DNA of 64,000 bases from Cinclus cinclus (GCF_963662255.1 NC_085050.1:5864834-5928833); one strand, 5' to 3'. Shown: positions 10,994 through 24,383, counted from the first letter of the stretch. Notes: generated by a model from the letters alone, not told the origin. Numbers and translations: made by a program.

Positions 10994-12840
10994 ACACAAC
11001 CTATGACAAGGGTGTTCTCCCAGGCTCTTTATCCAGGATCAAGGGCCAATTCAGCCTGAGCATGAGTCCTGTGGGTGGCTGGAGGAGCCCGGGCTGATGG
11101 GGTCAGGGCTCCATCTCCCATTTCTATAGCAGTGCCAGCAGCTCCAACCCATAAAACCTGAGCTTGGTGCGGGTCTTTGCTGGGATTGGGTGTCAGGGGG
11201 TGGGGGGGAAGGATTTAAAGAGTTCCCTGCACAATGCTAATCCTTGCACAATTCTCAGGGAGGATTTATCTTTTTGGCATAATTAATTTTGTTTCAGTGT
11301 TCCAGTGTGGGCTGGGGGAAAACACAGATGAAATACCATATTCTGACCATAGATGTTTGCCTGAGCACGTATACTGAGAGCAGATTGCAGACTGAGACCT
11401 TAGAAGAAGATGCCAGGAGAGAACTGCCACCCTAACATATGCATAAATATAATAACATATTTCTTTCCCTTTGACTAGCCACCTCCTCCTCCCTTTAGAC
11501 TCCCTGGTTACAGACTCTGTGCCCCAAAGCGTTGCACTCAGGCACTAATTTGCACCAACAAAACCTGTGTATGTTCCCCAGAAACCCACTGATCAGTGAA
11601 ATTTGAAGCAGGAGAGCTGAAATAAAACGTTCAATATTAACCTATTAAAAATTCCAGGAGGGTCTTTCTACAAATTGACTGTCTCCTGGTTTGCCCTGAA
11701 TAGCAGAGTGTCCTCCTTATACTGCAGCTGCTCTTGTGAGGTCTCAAAAGACATGCAGCTCAAGGCCTGCTTAGCATTTAGATGGGAGACCTCCAAGAGC
11801 TTTGGCTGGTTGAGAAACAAGCATTGGAGTTTTTGTAAGTGGCATTTTCCTGTCCTGAGTCATTGTTGAACATGCTCCCATTCCAGCAGCAGCAGAAGGT
11901 CTCATTCTTCAGTGCTGTCATTCTGGCACCCAAGAGCTCTCCAAAGTTAAAGCCCATCTTGTCAACACCAGATGCACTGAGTTACTTTGGGTGTTTGCTG
12001 AAGAGGAAAGACACATGTGCAGGACATGGTCCTGGCACCCATCACAGTGTTCAGTGATGGATAGGACCTTGGAATTCAAGAACTGAGCAAAAATGACATT
12101 TTTAATACAGCAGGGTCAGGTTAGGTGATACCAGAGGAAGGAACTTTGAAGGAGGGGTTCAGATCTCCCTGTGCTTCTATGTATTGCTTGATAGCACCAA
12201 ACTGATGGTAGCTGGTCCTGACCCTTCCCTCCAAGGGTTGCTAGGAGCAGCCTCACTTCTCTCACTGTGCCTGTTGCTCTTACAGATACATCACTTGCTG
12301 TCTTCTGAAAAGCAGAACAGCTGTCCAGTCTGTTTCCCCCAGACTCTTCCAGGTGGGAATCATTACTGCTGATTTACACCTGGTGATTCAGAGCAGAAGA
12401 TGGAGAAGATGAGGATGTTCTCCTCAAACAGGAGCAGGACAAACTGCACCTGGAGAGTTTCTTTGCTGGAATGAGCTGGATGTCTGGAGGGAGCTAAGCT
12501 CCATAAGCAAAGGGATTCATTTTGGTGAGACAAAAGAAAGTGTTTTACTGCCAGAAGTTTATTGCATGGAATCTTTCCAGCAACACCCTGAAGGTCACCA
12601 GAAACTTCACACAAATGCACAACTGGTTGCAGGGTACAGTATGGAGCAAGGGTAGGATATTATTTTAGAGCAAAGCAGCTGTATGACATGGATCTTTCTT
12701 TTCTTCCTGTGGTCCTGTGTCATCCTAAGGGCTTACAGCTCCAAGATGTCAGTTTGCTGACTCTGGCCAGGGTGACATACAGGCAAAAGACACTCTGCAC
12801 ACAGCAGTATGGAGCTGGCTACCTTTCTCTGAAATACATG
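10994..12840. other. Intergenic, mostly unique
   Basis: Only the 5S-derived relic at 11.73-11.80 kb is recognised. AT-rich sequence at 11.42-11.66 kb shows no exon. Confidence 0.6.
11733..11800 (+). repeat. 5S-rRNA-derived relic (SINE3/AmnSINE-like head or 5S pseudogene)
   Basis: From about 11740 the sequence follows vertebrate 5S rRNA: GGTCTCAAAAG for GATCTCGGAAG, GGCCTGCTTAGCATTTAG for GGCCTGGTTAGTACTTGG, then GATGGGAGACC (11780-11790) identical to the 5S box C core. I count about 28 matches over the last 37 positions. It then diverges. 5S-derived heads occur in amniote SINE3 families such as AmnSINE1, and a plain 5S pseudogene is the alternative. No SINE tail is confirmed. Confidence 0.5.
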
Positions 12841-12981
12841 AGAGGAGAGGAGAGGAGAGGAGAGGAGAGGAGAGGAGAGGAGAGGAGAGGAGAGGAGAGG
12901 AGAGGAGAGGAGAGGAGAGGAGAGGAGAGGAGAGGAGAGGAGAGGAGAGGAGAGGAGAGGAGAGGAGAGGAGAGGAGAGGG
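12841..12981 (+). repeat. Pure (AGAGG)28 pentanucleotide array
   Basis: About 140 bp of uninterrupted AGAGG with no visible variant unit, all purine on the plus strand. The lack of interruptions indicates recent expansion. Homopurine-homopyrimidine mirror-type tracts can adopt triplex (H-DNA) structure. Confidence 0.99.
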
Positions 12982-13984
12982 TGATTCTGGTTCTTCCTGC
13001 AGGGCTGGGGACAGCCTGGCCCCTGTGGCCTGATCCTAATTGCTCTGTACTCCAAAATAGTGCATTGAATAGAAATTACACTCACACCTGTGTGTTCACC
13101 TGCAGAGGCTTCCCAGAAGGTGGGGACTTAGCTGGTGACTGCTGGTGCTTCTGAGGGGGTGCAATTTCAGACTATTTCCATGGGCTATTGGCATGATTTT
13201 CCATCTTCAGCAGAAACAAAGACCAAATAACAGATTTTTCCTGATTTCATCCTCAGACTGATGTGGGTGGAGAGGCTCTATGAATTACTGAGGACACAGC
13301 TGATGTTTTGTGGGGTTCCCAGGAATTTGGCGTGGGTGCCTTCAGCCAGGGCTGTTTTGCTCTAAAAGCAAACATGAGCTCTTGGACCTGACCCTGTGGG
13401 ATGCTGACACCACCTGGCAGAGGGGCTGTGCTCAAATCGGGGCCACTGTATGTGTTTAATTTAGAGCTGGAGGAGGAGAACTATGGTGAGTCCTGGGTCA
13501 GTGACAATGAGGTCTGGAGTCCAGATGTGCAAAGCCTGGCAGCACGAGACAGGAAGGCTGTTTAGAGAAGAACATTTTGGAAGTCTGGGGGAGTGCACAG
13601 TGGGATACTAGATCTCAAGTTAACTGTTCAGCCAAAAGGGGAGGAATCTAGCAGTGGTTTTATCAGGCTGGGCTACTGCAGGAATTGCTTCAGTTGCTGG
13701 CCAGGAGTGTTGCTGAGAAACTGGATCCTGCAGCAGCCTTATCTGATGGGTCAAGGGAACAGCTCCCAGATTTTGCAGAGTGGTTCCTCTCAGAGGAGGC
13801 AGTGGGGCAGCGAGCTGGCTTGGGATTGCTGTGTGAGCTTCTGAGGGTGCCCAGAGTTGAGCAGTGCTTTTGACTGAAGGCTGTGCCTGTCTGGAAGGAA
13901 TATTGCAGAGACAGCAGAGACACATTGCTGCTTAAAATCTGCAGAGCTTCTGTTGGTTTTGAAAGCTGAATTATCCATATTAGT

Positions 13985-14195
13985 TTACCCCCACGGATGG
14001 ATTGGTGAGGCACTGGGACTGGCTGCCCAAGGAAGTTGTGGATGCCCCATCCCTGGAAGTGATCAAGGTCAGATTGCATAGGGCTTGGAACAACCTGGCC
14101 TGGTGGGTGCCATCCCTGTCCATGGCAGGGGTGTTGGACCTGGTGATCTTTAAGGTCCCTTCTGACTCAAGCCAACCTATGATTCCATTGAAAAT
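13985..14195 (+). mobile_element. CR1 LINE 3' end
   Basis: Classic CR1 tail: GGCACTGGGACTGGCTGCCC, CCATCCCTGGAAGTGATCAA, TTGGAACAACCTGGCCTGGTG, GTTGGACCTGGTGATCTTTA and a terminal CCTATGATTCCA. Middle-aged subfamily, 5'-truncated. Confidence 0.9.
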
Positions 14196-14949
14196 GAGAA
14201 GGAGGTTCTGCAGCAAATGGTGCTCCTTAGATACAAAATCTCATGTTTCAGTGTTGGTTAGTCACACAGTCAGCTCCTCAGGAATGAGTGTGAGGTCACT
14301 GTGGTGGCTGGCTGGAAGCATCTCCTGCTGCAAGGTCACCTCTGCACATTGCCCCATCTGTTCCTGTTGCTCTTGGCAGGTGTTTAGTGCCTCCTGGGAC
14401 AAGTATTGTCATGGTTGCTGTGCCATGGATGCGGGATCCATTTCCAGAACAATATCCAAGCACTTTCCAGCATCATGACTTTCTTTGAATGCAGTGTGGG
14501 AAATGAGCAATGCCAAAATGAATAATGTCAAAATGTGTCTTGAGTCTTTTGCAAGGACTATGGCTGTGAATAGGCAAACCAGACCTTTCTAGTGTGCTTT
14601 TCTTTCTGCTCATGCTGCACTTGGTGTACCTTACATCATGAGAACAATGCTCATTTTTAAAATGGATATTTAAATATTTTATTCCATTAAATCAGTAGTA
14701 AAATGGGAGTAAAAAACCAGTGATACAGAGAAAGACACTAACAGGCAGGAAAGCACTTGGCTGGTGGGAGCCATGGTCTGTACAAATCTCAGGTATTTCC
14801 AGGAGTAAACAGCAGCTGGGCAGATTTGAGGCATGTGAATTTTGAGTTAAGCACTGGAAGCTCCTGTTATGTGTCTATCAGGTGACCAGTATCTTTGGTG
14901 GGTACAGACTGTGAGAGATGTTCCCTTGGAAAGCTCAACTGGGAGAGAT

Positions 14950-15380
14950 GGAGAAGGGCCTTGAGGAGAAGCTGTGTGAGGAGAGGCTGAGGGCACTTGG
15001 TCTGTTCAGCCTGGAGGAGACTGAGGGGAGAGCTCCGTGCAGGTACAAATCCCTGCCGAGGGGAAGAGGAGGGACACACACTGATCTCTGCCCTGTGCCT
15101 GGGGACAGTGACAGGACTGAGGGAATGGCCCGAAGCTGTGGCAGGGGAGGTTCAGGCTGGATATCAGGAAAAGGTTCTTCCCCCAGAGGTGTCTGGGCAC
15201 TGAACAGGCTCCCCAGGGCAGGGGTCACAGCCCCAGCCTGACAGAGCTCCAGGAGTGTTTGGACAATGCTCTGGGCACAGGGTGGGACTCTTGGGGATGG
15301 GGCTGGGCAGGGCCAGGAGCTGGACTGGATGATCCTTGTGGGTTCCTTCCAACTTGGCATATTCCATGATTCTATGAAAT
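14950..15380 (+). mobile_element. CR1 LINE 3' end (young subfamily, copy B)
   Basis: The longest of three closely related copies. It begins with the ORF2-terminal segment (GTGTGAGGAGAGGCTGAGGG, CTGTTCAGCCTGGAGGAG), contains GGCTGGATATCAGGAAAAGG and ends TTCCATGATTCTATGAAATG. From about 15187 to 15346 it is identical by eye to copy A, implying recent insertion from one master lineage. Confidence 0.92.
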
Positions 15381-18300
15381 GTTGCCATGGCAGTAATTTT
15401 GGATATGACCCTCCTCATTCAACAGAGAGGACCCACAACTGGTTTGCTGTGGAGGTTACAGCTCCTCCCTGGGCTCGAGGGGTTTTCCACAGGTCAGCAC
15501 TATCAGATATCTTTGTTTTACAGGGATGTTCATGTAGGAGCTCTTTGGTGATAAACTGAAGGTTTCAGCTTAGGTTCACCCCCTAACTCAGTTCCTTGAC
15601 TTTGAAGCAGTGTCTGAGCTCCCTCTGAAGTCAGTAGAGATGAGCTGCTCTAGACCTAAGGTTTGAATTGTCTCCACAGGCTATAAAGAAAACACAGAAT
15701 GGTGGGACATCTTACTAAAAATACGGAGGGATAGGATGGCTCCAGTCCTCAGCACTCTTGACACTTGTAAAGCCCACTGTCCATCATGTTTGCCCATTTC
15801 TCTTTCAAGACTACACCATTAATAACGCTTATCCCTGCAGACCTTGTTGCCATCCTGCTCCTCAGACATGATCAAAGCGCCCTGTGAATCTTGTAAAATT
15901 TTGGGTTTGCTGTTATGGATTGCTGACATCAGTGATAATAAACCCTGAGCAAAGCTCCAGCTCTAGGATCTTTCATGGATAGCTGAGCTGGGGACACCTG
16001 TGCTGAGCCTGGCTCTCATGTCTCCCTCCCTCTTCTCACACCCTGGTGCCAGGACCTGGCTCATTGCAGAGGACCTAGCAAAGAAGAGTGGGTTTTAAAA
16101 CAGTATCCTATAGAGAAGCACAGCTTCTGCCTGGCCAGAGAACCAAGTCCCTGCACCACAGGAACACAACACAGCATCTCAGCTCTGCCCTGGGAGCACC
16201 TTTTGCTCAAAGCCATTGTATCCTGTCAGGGAACTCCCAGGAAAGCCTTGGGAGCGGGATTTCAAGAGTGGGTGTTGTGGGGACCCTTCTGCCAGCAGGT
16301 GTGGGGCAAAAGGCCAGATGACACCTCAGAGCAGAGCAGGGAATGGGGCAAGCCCTTACAAGGGAATGTACAGTATGCAGGGCACACGCAGGCAGCGTCC
16401 ATCAGCCAGTACAGTAGCAGCCTGGAATAGTTTGGCTGGGTAGCCCTGCATGAGGGAACGGTCCTGAAATAGGTTGATACCCCTGATGTTATTTTTGTTG
16501 CGCTGGAAACCACAGCCCTGGCATCCTGAGTGGCTGCTGGTCCCCAGGTGGCTGTGCTGGGGGGTGCATCCTAAGGTGGGAGGTTAGGAAGTCACCTTCC
16601 AGCTGGGAGAGGAGGGGGATTTAGAGGCAAATGGTGGAAGATTTGCAAAAATGAGCTTTCAGTGCTCTGTTGTTGAGAAATACAAGCGTGGCTTGGGAAG
16701 TCAGTAACTTAGGATGCTGAGGGCCAGAGGTGGAGAGAGGCCCAGGAAGGAATCCCTCCTCTCTTCTTGTGCAGCTTCATTATGTGCACATCAGCAAAGC
16801 TCCACTGCTGCAGTCATCTTTGTCTCTAAAGCCCACAGAGCACAGTAGACGCTTCTGTCGGAGCCACCATCTTTAAATACACCTCACATTGTAAAATACC
16901 TCCTAAAGTGATGGTCTCCACAGTAGCCAACCAAATTTCTGGTTCAAAGACTGTCCCAAAAGCAATGCTAGGGCTGCAGCCTTAAATCACTTAGGACCAT
17001 GGAGTTTATGAGGTCTGTAGAAACTTTCTGACCTCAGTGATTCATTTTTAGCCAAAAGCTCTATTTTTTTAGATCTCAGCATGAGGCAAACTTTAGCAGG
17101 AAAATAATTCAGCACTCAAAAGCAAATCTTTCAGAAAAAAAGGTGTTAAGACTAAAATTTCATATAGGAAAGTTGGGAGGAAAGCTGTGCCAAGCTTCAC
17201 GTGTGAAGCAGGCTCTGACTTACCGGGTCCTCAAAATAAGTGACCACTTTTATAAGGTGATGATGATTTCCACATTGCATGTTCCTGCCTGCTGTGAGTG
17301 GGGATGGAATGGGCCAATTTGCTGTCATTTGGGTCCAAGGTGGATTCTTCTTTCTCACTGCATCTGAAAGACAAACAGAGCAAAGAATTTGACTTTGAAA
17401 TTGAGAGACTTTTAGGTCATCATATAGCTTCAAAGAGTTGTGCTTGAAGACACTGCAGTTCTAACTACTAAGGTGCCTGCACAGTGACAGCAATGTAACA
17501 CAGGATCATAAAATGGTGAAATATCTCCAGAAATGGAAGCATATTTAGGTGCAGGGTGTTCTTCTCCCATGCTCCTTTACTTATGGAATATGAAAAGCAT
17601 GGAAAAAGGAGGGATCATCTCCTTTCCTCCTTCTTGAGATAGTTCCTTAGGCAGATTTAGGGCTTGTTATCCTCTGTGGGTGGCTATGGAGAAAAGGATG
17701 TCCTTTGGGTGCACGGGAGTTGTTCCCATGCAGGAATCCTTGAGCATCACTTGTTCTTGTGGCTCCCTAATGAGTCAGGGGAGGCAGTTCCTGTGTTAGA
17801 ACAGGGAGCTGAAAAATGAGTGTTTCAGATGAACATGGAGAGAGAAGGGGCCTGTAGGGAACTCATAGTTTTCACAATATCCCGTCTATGAATTCCCCAT
17901 CTACTGCTCTTGGAATGAAATATCATGGCTCATTTATTCTTGTCACCATTGTGAGCTGCTCTGTGAACACTCTCAATTTAAATTATACTTTGTTAAAACA
18001 TCATCAACATGGGCACAAGAAGAAAAATATTCATAGGTTTGTCCTGCTCCTAGAAGAGTTTAATTCCTACCTTTGCAACCAGAATCCATGTTTCTCTTGC
18101 AATTTCTCATCCTTCGTAGGAAGGACAAAACCCCTACTGTGGTTCTTCCAGTGAACTGTCTGCCTAGAAACCCCAAAGCTGTGACTTTATTTAAAGCCTG
18201 AAGGGGCCAGCTCTGGACTGTGTCAGGCAGGATGTCCTGGGACTTCAGGTCTTAAGAAGTGATGGGTAGGGAAAAAAACAAACAAACAAAAAAAAACCCA

Positions 18301-19419
18301 AAAAAAGAAAACCAAAAAAGGAAATAAAATGCCATTTTTTTTTCTTTTCCCAAAGGTCTCCTTAAAATCATTTCATTTTGAAAAAAATGTGCAAGAGCCA
18401 TATGCTTAAATGGGAAAATGGTCTCAATTCACAAGTGTGGGGTTAGCTCCTGGCCTCACACAGTGTTTCTCCAGGGCAAATGATGAGGAGGAGAATATCT
18501 TTGGGCAACTCACAATGGAGAGTATTTTCAAATATTCTGTGCCTTCATCTTTCTTGGGAGGAGGGAGAGCATGCTCCTGAAGTCTGCACATTGAGTATAT
18601 CTGAGGTGAAAATATTTTTGGAATAAATATTAAACCAGTCAGACATGGGCTACTGCATGGTGGATAATTGCACAGCTGCAAGACTGCATTTCTCTCTGTT
18701 GTCAAAGTGAATAAAATTCAGTTATTTTCTTCTAGATGCACTTGTAGATGTGGTGGAGCTTTTTGTGGCTCTTTTGGAATCAGAAGAATTACAAAAAACA
18801 GTTTCTCTCTGATGGTTCCACATTCACCCTCTCTTAAATCTGATATGATTCCTCACATTTCCAGTCTGCAATGGACAAAAAGTCCTAAAAAGACTTGTAG
18901 ATCATGGAAGGGAAGAAGAAGTTCAATTCCGTGTAGGAATGGTAGGCTTTTATGTAAAGTGATTCTGTACCTGTGAGAACAGCCATGGATTTTTATTGAA
19001 AAAATACATGTAATGAGTGCTATGCTTGGTAACAGCATCCCCAAGATTGAACCTAAATCTATGGAAAAATAGGGTGTGTGGTGGGAAGGGTTTAGTTGCC
19101 CTCATTTGGGATGACTGGGATAATGCAGCTGCAGTAGATGTGAAAGATAAAGTAGCCTGGGAGTGTTTACAGAATGAATTTGAGTTACAGCACCTGAGTT
19201 AAACTGAGAATTATTTAGGTGTCTCAAGGATATCAGGGAACCTGTATTTCACATATGTTTATGCATCAGACACAATTAAGCACAAATCTACTTCTGCAAC
19301 AGAGTCCTGGTGGGCATGAGCACAAAATTGGTTACAAAAATGGCCAAACTCATGGAAAAATTTATAGTGGGCCTTTTACCCTTACCTACATTTCCAAACA
19401 TGGACACTTTGATGGGACC
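15381..19419. other. Intergenic, nothing recognised
   Basis: Four kilobases of unique sequence. Apart from the A-rich tract at 18.27 kb I see no repeat, exon or RNA gene. Confidence 0.6.
18268..18330 (+). repeat. A-rich low-complexity tract
   Basis: Runs of A with CAAA and AAACCC interruptions. Confidence 0.9.
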
Positions 19420-20305
19420 TCAGCGTGGTGCTGTTGACACACCTAAAGGATGGGATGCCATCCAGAGGGAGCTCCCCAGGCCCTGGGGGCTGCACACACT
19501 GAGCACAGAGCCCATGGGAATCTCATCAGTTTAACAAGGCCAAGTGCTGGTGTTACACCTGAGTCAGGGCAGTTCCTGGTATCATTCCAGGCTGGGGATG
19601 GACAGACCAAAACCAGCCCTGCCAAGAAGACCTTGGGGGTGCTGGTGGATGAAAACTGGACATGAGCTGGCCACGTACACAGGCAGCCCAGGAACCACCC
19701 GTGTCCTGGGCTGCATCCAAAGCAGGGTGGGCAGGGTGAGGGAGGGAATTCTGCCCCTCTGCCCCGCTCAGGTGAGACCCCACCTGCAGTCCTGCCTCCA
19801 GCCCTGGAGCCCGGCACAGGAAAGACCTGGAACTTCTGGAGTGAGTCCAGAGGAGGCACCAAGGTGATCAGAGTGATGGAGCAGCTGTGCTGTGAGGACA
19901 GGCTGAGAGAATTGGGATTGCACAGCCTGGAAAAGAGAAGCTTTAGGGTCACCTAAATTCCTTCAGTACCTGAAGAACTTACAGGAAAGATGGGGCAAGA
20001 CTTTTGACAAGGACATATAGCTACAGAACAAGGGGTAATGGCTTCAAACTGAAAGAGTATAGGTTTAGATTAGATATTAAGAAGAAATTCTGTACTGTGT
20101 GGGTCAGAAGACACAGGAACAGTCTGCTCAGGGACATGGGAACAGGCTGCCCCATCCCTGGAGTGCTCCAGGCCAAGCTGGAAGGGGCTCTGAGCAACCT
20201 GGTCTAGTGGAAGGTGTTGTGTCCCTCCCCATGACAGGGTGTTTAGAACGAGATGGTCTTCAAGGTCTCCATCCAACCCATGCCATTCAGTGATTCTATA
20301 ATGTC
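19420..20305 (+). mobile_element. CR1 LINE, about 0.9 kb, with decayed ORF2 C-terminus
   Basis: The C-terminal part of the CR1 reverse transcriptase ORF2 is recognisable across frames: a (D)LGVLVDE-type block near 19630, an RPHLQSCLQPWSP block near 19770-19815, and FKLKEYRFRLDIKKKF at about 20040-20090. The standard non-coding tail follows, ending at GATTCTATAATG. Multiple frameshifts and stops make it dead. The 5' end is truncated near GGATGCCATCCAGAGGG. Confidence 0.92.
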
Positions 20306-20404
20306 ATTGGGACATCTTAGGTCAAATCTAATGTGTGTATCCATGTCTCTGTATTTGCCTGCGTGTCCAGCATATTGATACCTCCATATTCATGTAATTA
20401 TATG

Positions 20405-20775
20405 AGATGTAGGAGTAGGAAGGATCACTTGGATGCTGTAACCTTTGGTGTTCCAAACAGCAGTGATGTACAGACACCCCCACACTGACTCCACATCTTC
20501 ATTAATTTAGTCAGATCCATCTCACTGAAAACCACTTTTTGTCATGTAGTCCCTATTGGAAGCCTGTTCCAGGCAAGAGCTTCTCAGAGGGTTGTTTTCT
20601 CTCTCTAATTTTTTGCTTAATTTATTCCTGGCCTCTTCATACCCGTTTGTTCCTGTGCCAACATTGTCTTTTAGCTTCAATAGCTCAGCTGCCTCTCTGA
20701 TGCTTGCCCCAATGTATTTATAGCCAGCAACCGTGTCTCCTCCCAGCTTTCCTTCTGTGGTCTAATGAGCTTTTT
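20405..20775 (-). mobile_element. Ancient CR1 LINE fragment
   Basis: In plus sense the order TTGGAAGCCTGTTCCAGGCA, TTCCTGTGCCAACATTGTC, TTAGCTTCAATAGCTC, and ATGTATTTATAGCCAGCAA is that of the antisense strand of old amniote CR1/L3 elements. No reading frame remains. Confidence 0.7.
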
Positions 20776-23700
20776 TGGCACATGACTACCTAGGGAGCAG
20801 GGATGTGCAGACACATCTCAGCTGGTCTGACAGTGGCTGGCGCCCACGGCAGCCCCAGGGTGTCAGGGCAGAGTGAGCTGAGTGTGGCAGGAGCAGACCC
20901 AACAAAGAGCTGCAGGGCAACCTGAGCAGCTGATATCCCTGCTGGCATCTCCTAGGCAGCAGTGCTGGAGTCACACTGCTGTGCCCAAAAGTCGTTGCTA
21001 ACAAATGAGGAAGAAGCTGTGCTGGTGTTTCAGGAACCAAGCATGACCTATTGGTGAGAGTCCCCAAAGCCAGTTTTTTTCCTCTAAGAAGTTGAAGAAG
21101 TGGTGCAGCATGAGACTAAACTGGTATTTCTATTCAGAGATGCCTATTCCTCCCACGTCACTCAGCTGGAGAGGTGGGGCACTCTATCTTCAGATGACTT
21201 TTAAAAGAATATACTGAAGCTTGCCCCATTCTTTGCAGTCTTGGTGGGACTTGTGGGTGGAAAAAGAGCCACAAACTGTGGGAACAAGAGGTTTCTGCCC
21301 ATCTTTTACCTATTCTGGTGTCTACACACAGTTCTCCAGACAGGGTGTGAAGAGATGGAGAGCATGGTTTTGCCACTGATGCATTAGGTGACCCTGTGAC
21401 ATATATTGCACCTCTCTTTGCTTTCTCATCACACCTTTAGCCTGTGTCCCCCCTGGGGACTGCATACACTCAGCATACAGCCCACAGCACCACAGGGACC
21501 CTGCTTTTGGGCTTCCTATGACCTTCTCCAGCAATGCCAGCAGTCGCTTCCTGTGCTGTTTATTGTTCCCCTCTGCCTCTGAGCCAGCTGCTCACATTGC
21601 AGAATTTACAAGGGCTGACGGTATTCCATGGGAAGGAAGTAGAGCTGCATTTTAGCTTATATTTATGTGGTTCTCCTACTTCACCTATGCTTAAGGCTTC
21701 TGTGAGATCTGTCATCACTCAGCAGAAAGGAAGGAAACAATGAGTCCTTGCCTGAAAGTGATTTTTCTTTTGCAGACACTTCTGATGAAAACAGAAGTCT
21801 TCTTGGGTTTGTTAAAACGGAACTGAATCTGCTGCAGCTGAGGGTGGCAGCAGTAATTTGCTTTTCCTGATCCATTTTGTTTCAGCCACCTGGTTGTCCA
21901 TCCTGCTGTCTCCTTTTTGGTCTCAAACTGCTCTTCCAGTGCAGTCTGGCTGCACCTCTTGCCCCTGTAGAAAATGGAAACCCCAGGAGAAAACTGAAGC
22001 TCACTCAAAGCACTGCAATGTGCATTTTGGTCTGATGGTTTTCCTGTGGTCAAAAAAAATAAAAATCCATTATAAAAATTATTTATTTTGAGGGAAGGTT
22101 GAAACATCAATGGAAATGTGACCATACATGGACAAAAAAATCCACCCTAGTTATGTGCATCCAATGTTTGCTGCCATGTTTCAGGAGTATTAGATACAAC
22201 ACTTTGCACGTGATGTGCTGCTTTCAGATATGTCTGAACCTTAATACAAAGGCAATAATTCTAGATGCTTTATTTCAGGATATATTGGAGAGTTCATATG
22301 AGGTTCTCACACACAGCTCTAAGAAATATCACAGTAAAGACCAGCTATAGAAAAACCTTTCACCAGTACAGAGTTTTTCTAGGAATAGTATTTGGAGACA
22401 ATGATTTCCCTTTTTCATCTGTCTCCTGTCTCTTCCTTTGACAGCCTGTCTGATATCACCACATGATTCTCAACCAAATCAGAACTCTTCAGTTCTGCCT
22501 TTCTTGCTCTGACCACATTAGCAAACTTATGTTCACTGACTAATTTTGTGAGATTTATTTTAGTCTCCTTTGACAGAAGGAAGAATTTCAAGAACATTTT
22601 AACATGTGGATGGGGAGCAGGGGTTGTTGGAGATTGGTGCAGCAGAGCCAAAGCCTGGTGGTGTGGACACCCATGTGGGGTAGGACAGATGAACTTTTCT
22701 CCAGTCTGGTGGCATCAACATGAAGACAAGCTGCACCACTTTAACCCATTAGCACCAGTGGGAGCCACTCAAAATGAAATAAAATGATCCTATTTTCCAA
22801 ACAGCGCTCAGCAGGTCAGATGTTTGTCACAGGGATGGAGAAGAAGATGGTTTGGCCTGTGAGGATCTGGGGACATGCAGGGGCAAACACCCAGGGTGCT
22901 GGGGACTGCTGTGGGGTGCCCGTGGTGGTGCAGTGACCCACGGGGCCGTGTGTGTCACCACTGGGGCAGAAGGATGTGGCATTGGCTGGGGCGGGCTGAG
23001 TGCCACGTCCTGCTGGAGCCGTGTCAGGGCTTCCAGGCAGAAAGCAATTTATCAACCTCTTGTGCTTACTTTCTCCTGACCTGTGTGATCAAGAGCAAAT
23101 TGCCCGGGACGAAACAAAAAAAGCGAATAAATGAAGGGGGATAGAGGTTACAACCTTCCTGCTTGCAAGGGGAGGCTTAAAATGGCATTTGAGGAAAGCG
23201 CTGGGTCTGTCCCATTGTGGGGCTGCCTGTGCTCACTCCTATTTTTCAGTGTCTGCAAATATGTGCTAGAGGGAATTGACAGCTGCATTTTTGTCAGCTC
23301 CCTCCACAAAGGCAGAACTTGACATCCTGCTTCTCTTTCCCTCTTATTTGTCTCCTCCCGCCTCCCCTTTTCCCCTGTCCACATGACAGTCATAAAAAGA
23401 TAATGGAAACAATATGGGAATAGTCCCTGTTAGAGCAGCTTCCTTGTGTATGAGAGCTGCATGCAGTAGCTGGGGAGGCTGTGAGGTCCCTTTGGAAAGC
23501 CAACAAGGGCAGGTCATTGTGTCCTTGTTTCCAAAATCAGTGCTGCACTAGGACCGGTGGAGTGGAGCCATTTGGATACCAGACACTGGGCACTGCACTG
23601 GTGGGATAGGAAAGCCCAAGATGAGGTTATTATATTTGAATTGGGTTTTGTACTGAAATGCTCTTTAGGGCAAGGCCATCAGAGGGTGTTAAAAGCATCC

Positions 23701-23819
23701 TGAACTCTCTCCTCCTCCCATCCTGGCCATGGGTCTTCCCAGTGCCTGCCAGGCAGGAGCTGCTGTGGATGGGCCTGTTGACTGTAGCCTGCTGGCGGCT
23801 GTTTGCAGCCAGGAAGGAC
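20776..23819. other. Intergenic, nothing recognised
   Basis: A 136-codon minus-strand frame (21715-22125) and others are overlapping and low in information. No splice-flanked exon was recognised. Confidence 0.55.
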
Positions 23820-24000
23820 AATATGCTGATTGCAGAATCCGGTTTAATTACTCACAGCACATGCCATTAAGAGAAATTGGCTCCGCTTTCTCAGGAGCAA
23901 CACATCTGAACTGACTCACCTTCATAAAACTTGGCTCACATGCTAATTAGATGGCTTGGCTTAAAAAAGATTGAGCCCCTATTCTGCCACCAGCTCACAG
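23820..24000. promoter_or_regulatory. Candidate conserved non-coding element
   Basis: Dense TAAT/ATTA cores (GGTTTAATTACTC, GCTAATTAGATGG), preserved CpG (AATCCGG, CTCCGC) and no coding frame. This is the look of deeply conserved developmental enhancers. Judged by composition only. Confidence 0.3.
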
Positions 24001-24063
24001 GACCCAGTGTTATTTAAAGATCCTGGATTTCCTTATATAAGAGTTCAATTGTTTTTTCAACTG

Positions 24064-24122
24064 CAAAAAAAAAAAAGAAAAAAAAAAGACTCAAAAGAGA
24101 AAAGAAAAAAAGAAAAAACTCA
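24064..24122 (+). repeat. A-rich low-complexity tract
   Basis: Poly-A with AAAG/AAAAAG interruptions, purine-rich on the plus strand. Confidence 0.92.
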
Positions 24123-24383
24123 ACCCACCCTTTAAACAGAATATAAATTTATACATCATTGAGTTCTTAATTTTCATGGAATTTCTCTCCCCCTCACAGA
24201 CAGAAGTTGTATATACAGGATTTTAGTATTTCCTCTCCGGCTCCAGCCCCAATTTGAAGGACTGTAAAAGTTTGAACCGATTCCAATAGTGCGCGGTTTG
24301 CATGGTCTGTGCTACTCTGCAGAGTCAAAACAGCCCACACAGTAACAGACATGCAGTAAATCTTGGGAGAAGTGTTTCCTTTC

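Noticed and set aside
10313..10999. Two long minus-strand frames of H-P-S-I repeats (over 210 codons) and plus-strand M-D-G-W repeats
   Set aside because: Pure translation of a GGAT tetranucleotide array; open in several frames because the unit rarely makes stops.
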